Shown: positions 63,922-64,000 of the stretch, one piece after another
How positions within the stretch are numbered: position 1 is the first letter of the stretch
Layout of the letters: every line of letters begins with the position of its first letter
Assembly: GCF_012163135.1 (NCBI RefSeq)
Contig: NZ_JAAVUP010000002.1
Location: 558,001 to 622,000 of the forward strand
DNA length: 64,000 bases
Source of the DNA: Neoroseomonas oryzicola
GTDB lineage: Bacteria > Pseudomonadota > Alphaproteobacteria > Acetobacterales > Acetobacteraceae
Reading direction: 5' to 3'
Notes under the pieces: generated by a model
The model's database searches: none
Seen by the model: the letters and a program-made list of their open reading frames with translations, nothing else
What the model was told of the DNA's origin: nothing
Position numbers and translations under genes: made by a program

Positions 63922-64000
63922 TCGTCTCGAACCGCGTGCCGCCGCCGCGCGCGCGGGGGGCGGCGAGCGCGGGCGGCCTCGCGGTCGCGCTGCAGTCCTT
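63906..64000 (+). CDS. otsA: Trehalose-6-phosphate synthase, 3' end outside the window
   Basis: Only the first 31 or so codons are present. From GTG 63906 the product reads ARLVIVSNRVPPPRARG..AGGLAVALQS, the characteristic OtsA start (IVSNRV and the SAGGLAVAL donor loop). It overlaps the GH15 stop by 16 nt. OtsA makes trehalose-6-phosphate from UDP-glucose and glucose-6-phosphate, the substrate of OtsB. Confidence 0.85.
   Translation, partial: MARLVIVSNRVPPPRARGAASAGGLAVALQS

Overview
The window is about 70% GC and densely coded. It looks like the chromosome of an alphaproteobacterium, most likely Acetobacteraceae (a Roseomonas-like lineage). That placement is inference from gene content and order: the ffh-rpsP-rimM-trmD-rplS-leuC-leuD-leuB run, an MbfA-type ferritin/VIT1 protein, a class III alcohol dehydrogenase, TRAP and ABC uptake operons, and many ATGA/GTGA/TGATG stop-start overlaps. 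I see no transposase, integrase, prophage or CRISPR array.

Layout. 1-3324 holds the 3' part of a giant RTX calcium-binding secreted protein. 3375-4500 holds msrA and msrB. 4677-7337 holds a beta-propeller protein, a polysaccharide deacetylase relative and a sterol-desaturase-family membrane protein. 7378-11844 (minus) is an envelope-stress-like block: response regulator, histidine kinase, Do-type protease and a Bax inhibitor-1 protein. mbfA (iron) follows, then a chrA/rhodanese-ChrB pair (chromate). 15445-21046 (minus) is a compact operon of a succinate dehydrogenase/fumarate reductase-like complex, a TauE/SafE permease, a two-subunit class I fumarase and a tiny membrane protein. The flavoprotein gene is last and lacks the usual FAD-linking His. 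A TPP-dependent enzyme diverges from it.

23275-36089 is mostly catabolic and transport: a lytic transglycosylase-like lipoprotein, a PcaB-like lyase, glutathione-dependent formaldehyde dehydrogenase, a dgoK-dgoA-TRAP operon, an unusual dienelactone-hydrolase-like protein without its catalytic residues, and an ABC transporter with an Asp/Glu-racemase-family enzyme. 36297-43212 has two tandem aspartate aminotransferases interleaved with GNAT genes, a DinB protein, and a PP2C/STAS/anti-sigma kinase partner-switching module. 43202-47719 has a dehalogenase-like hydrolase, a cupin divergent from a MarR regulator with two palindromic operators, and a three-gene metabolic run. 47783-49824 encodes two glycosyltransferases.

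49886-59951 is housekeeping: thrS, infC (apparently starting at ATA), ffh, rpsP, rimM, trmD, rplS, leuC, leuD, leuB. Two tandem tRNA-Arg(ACG) genes follow, then a roughly 640-base stretch without a convincing gene, a small methyltransferase, and a trehalose locus (otsB, GH15, otsA) that runs off the end.

The most unusual non-coding signal is a set of palindromic elements placed just behind stop codons. One hairpin family (GCACGAAGGC-NNN-GCCTTCGTGC) occurs three times, each 7-8 nt after a stop. Three other palindrome types sit behind msrA, between infC and ffh, behind the TPP enzyme gene, and inside the ABC operon.
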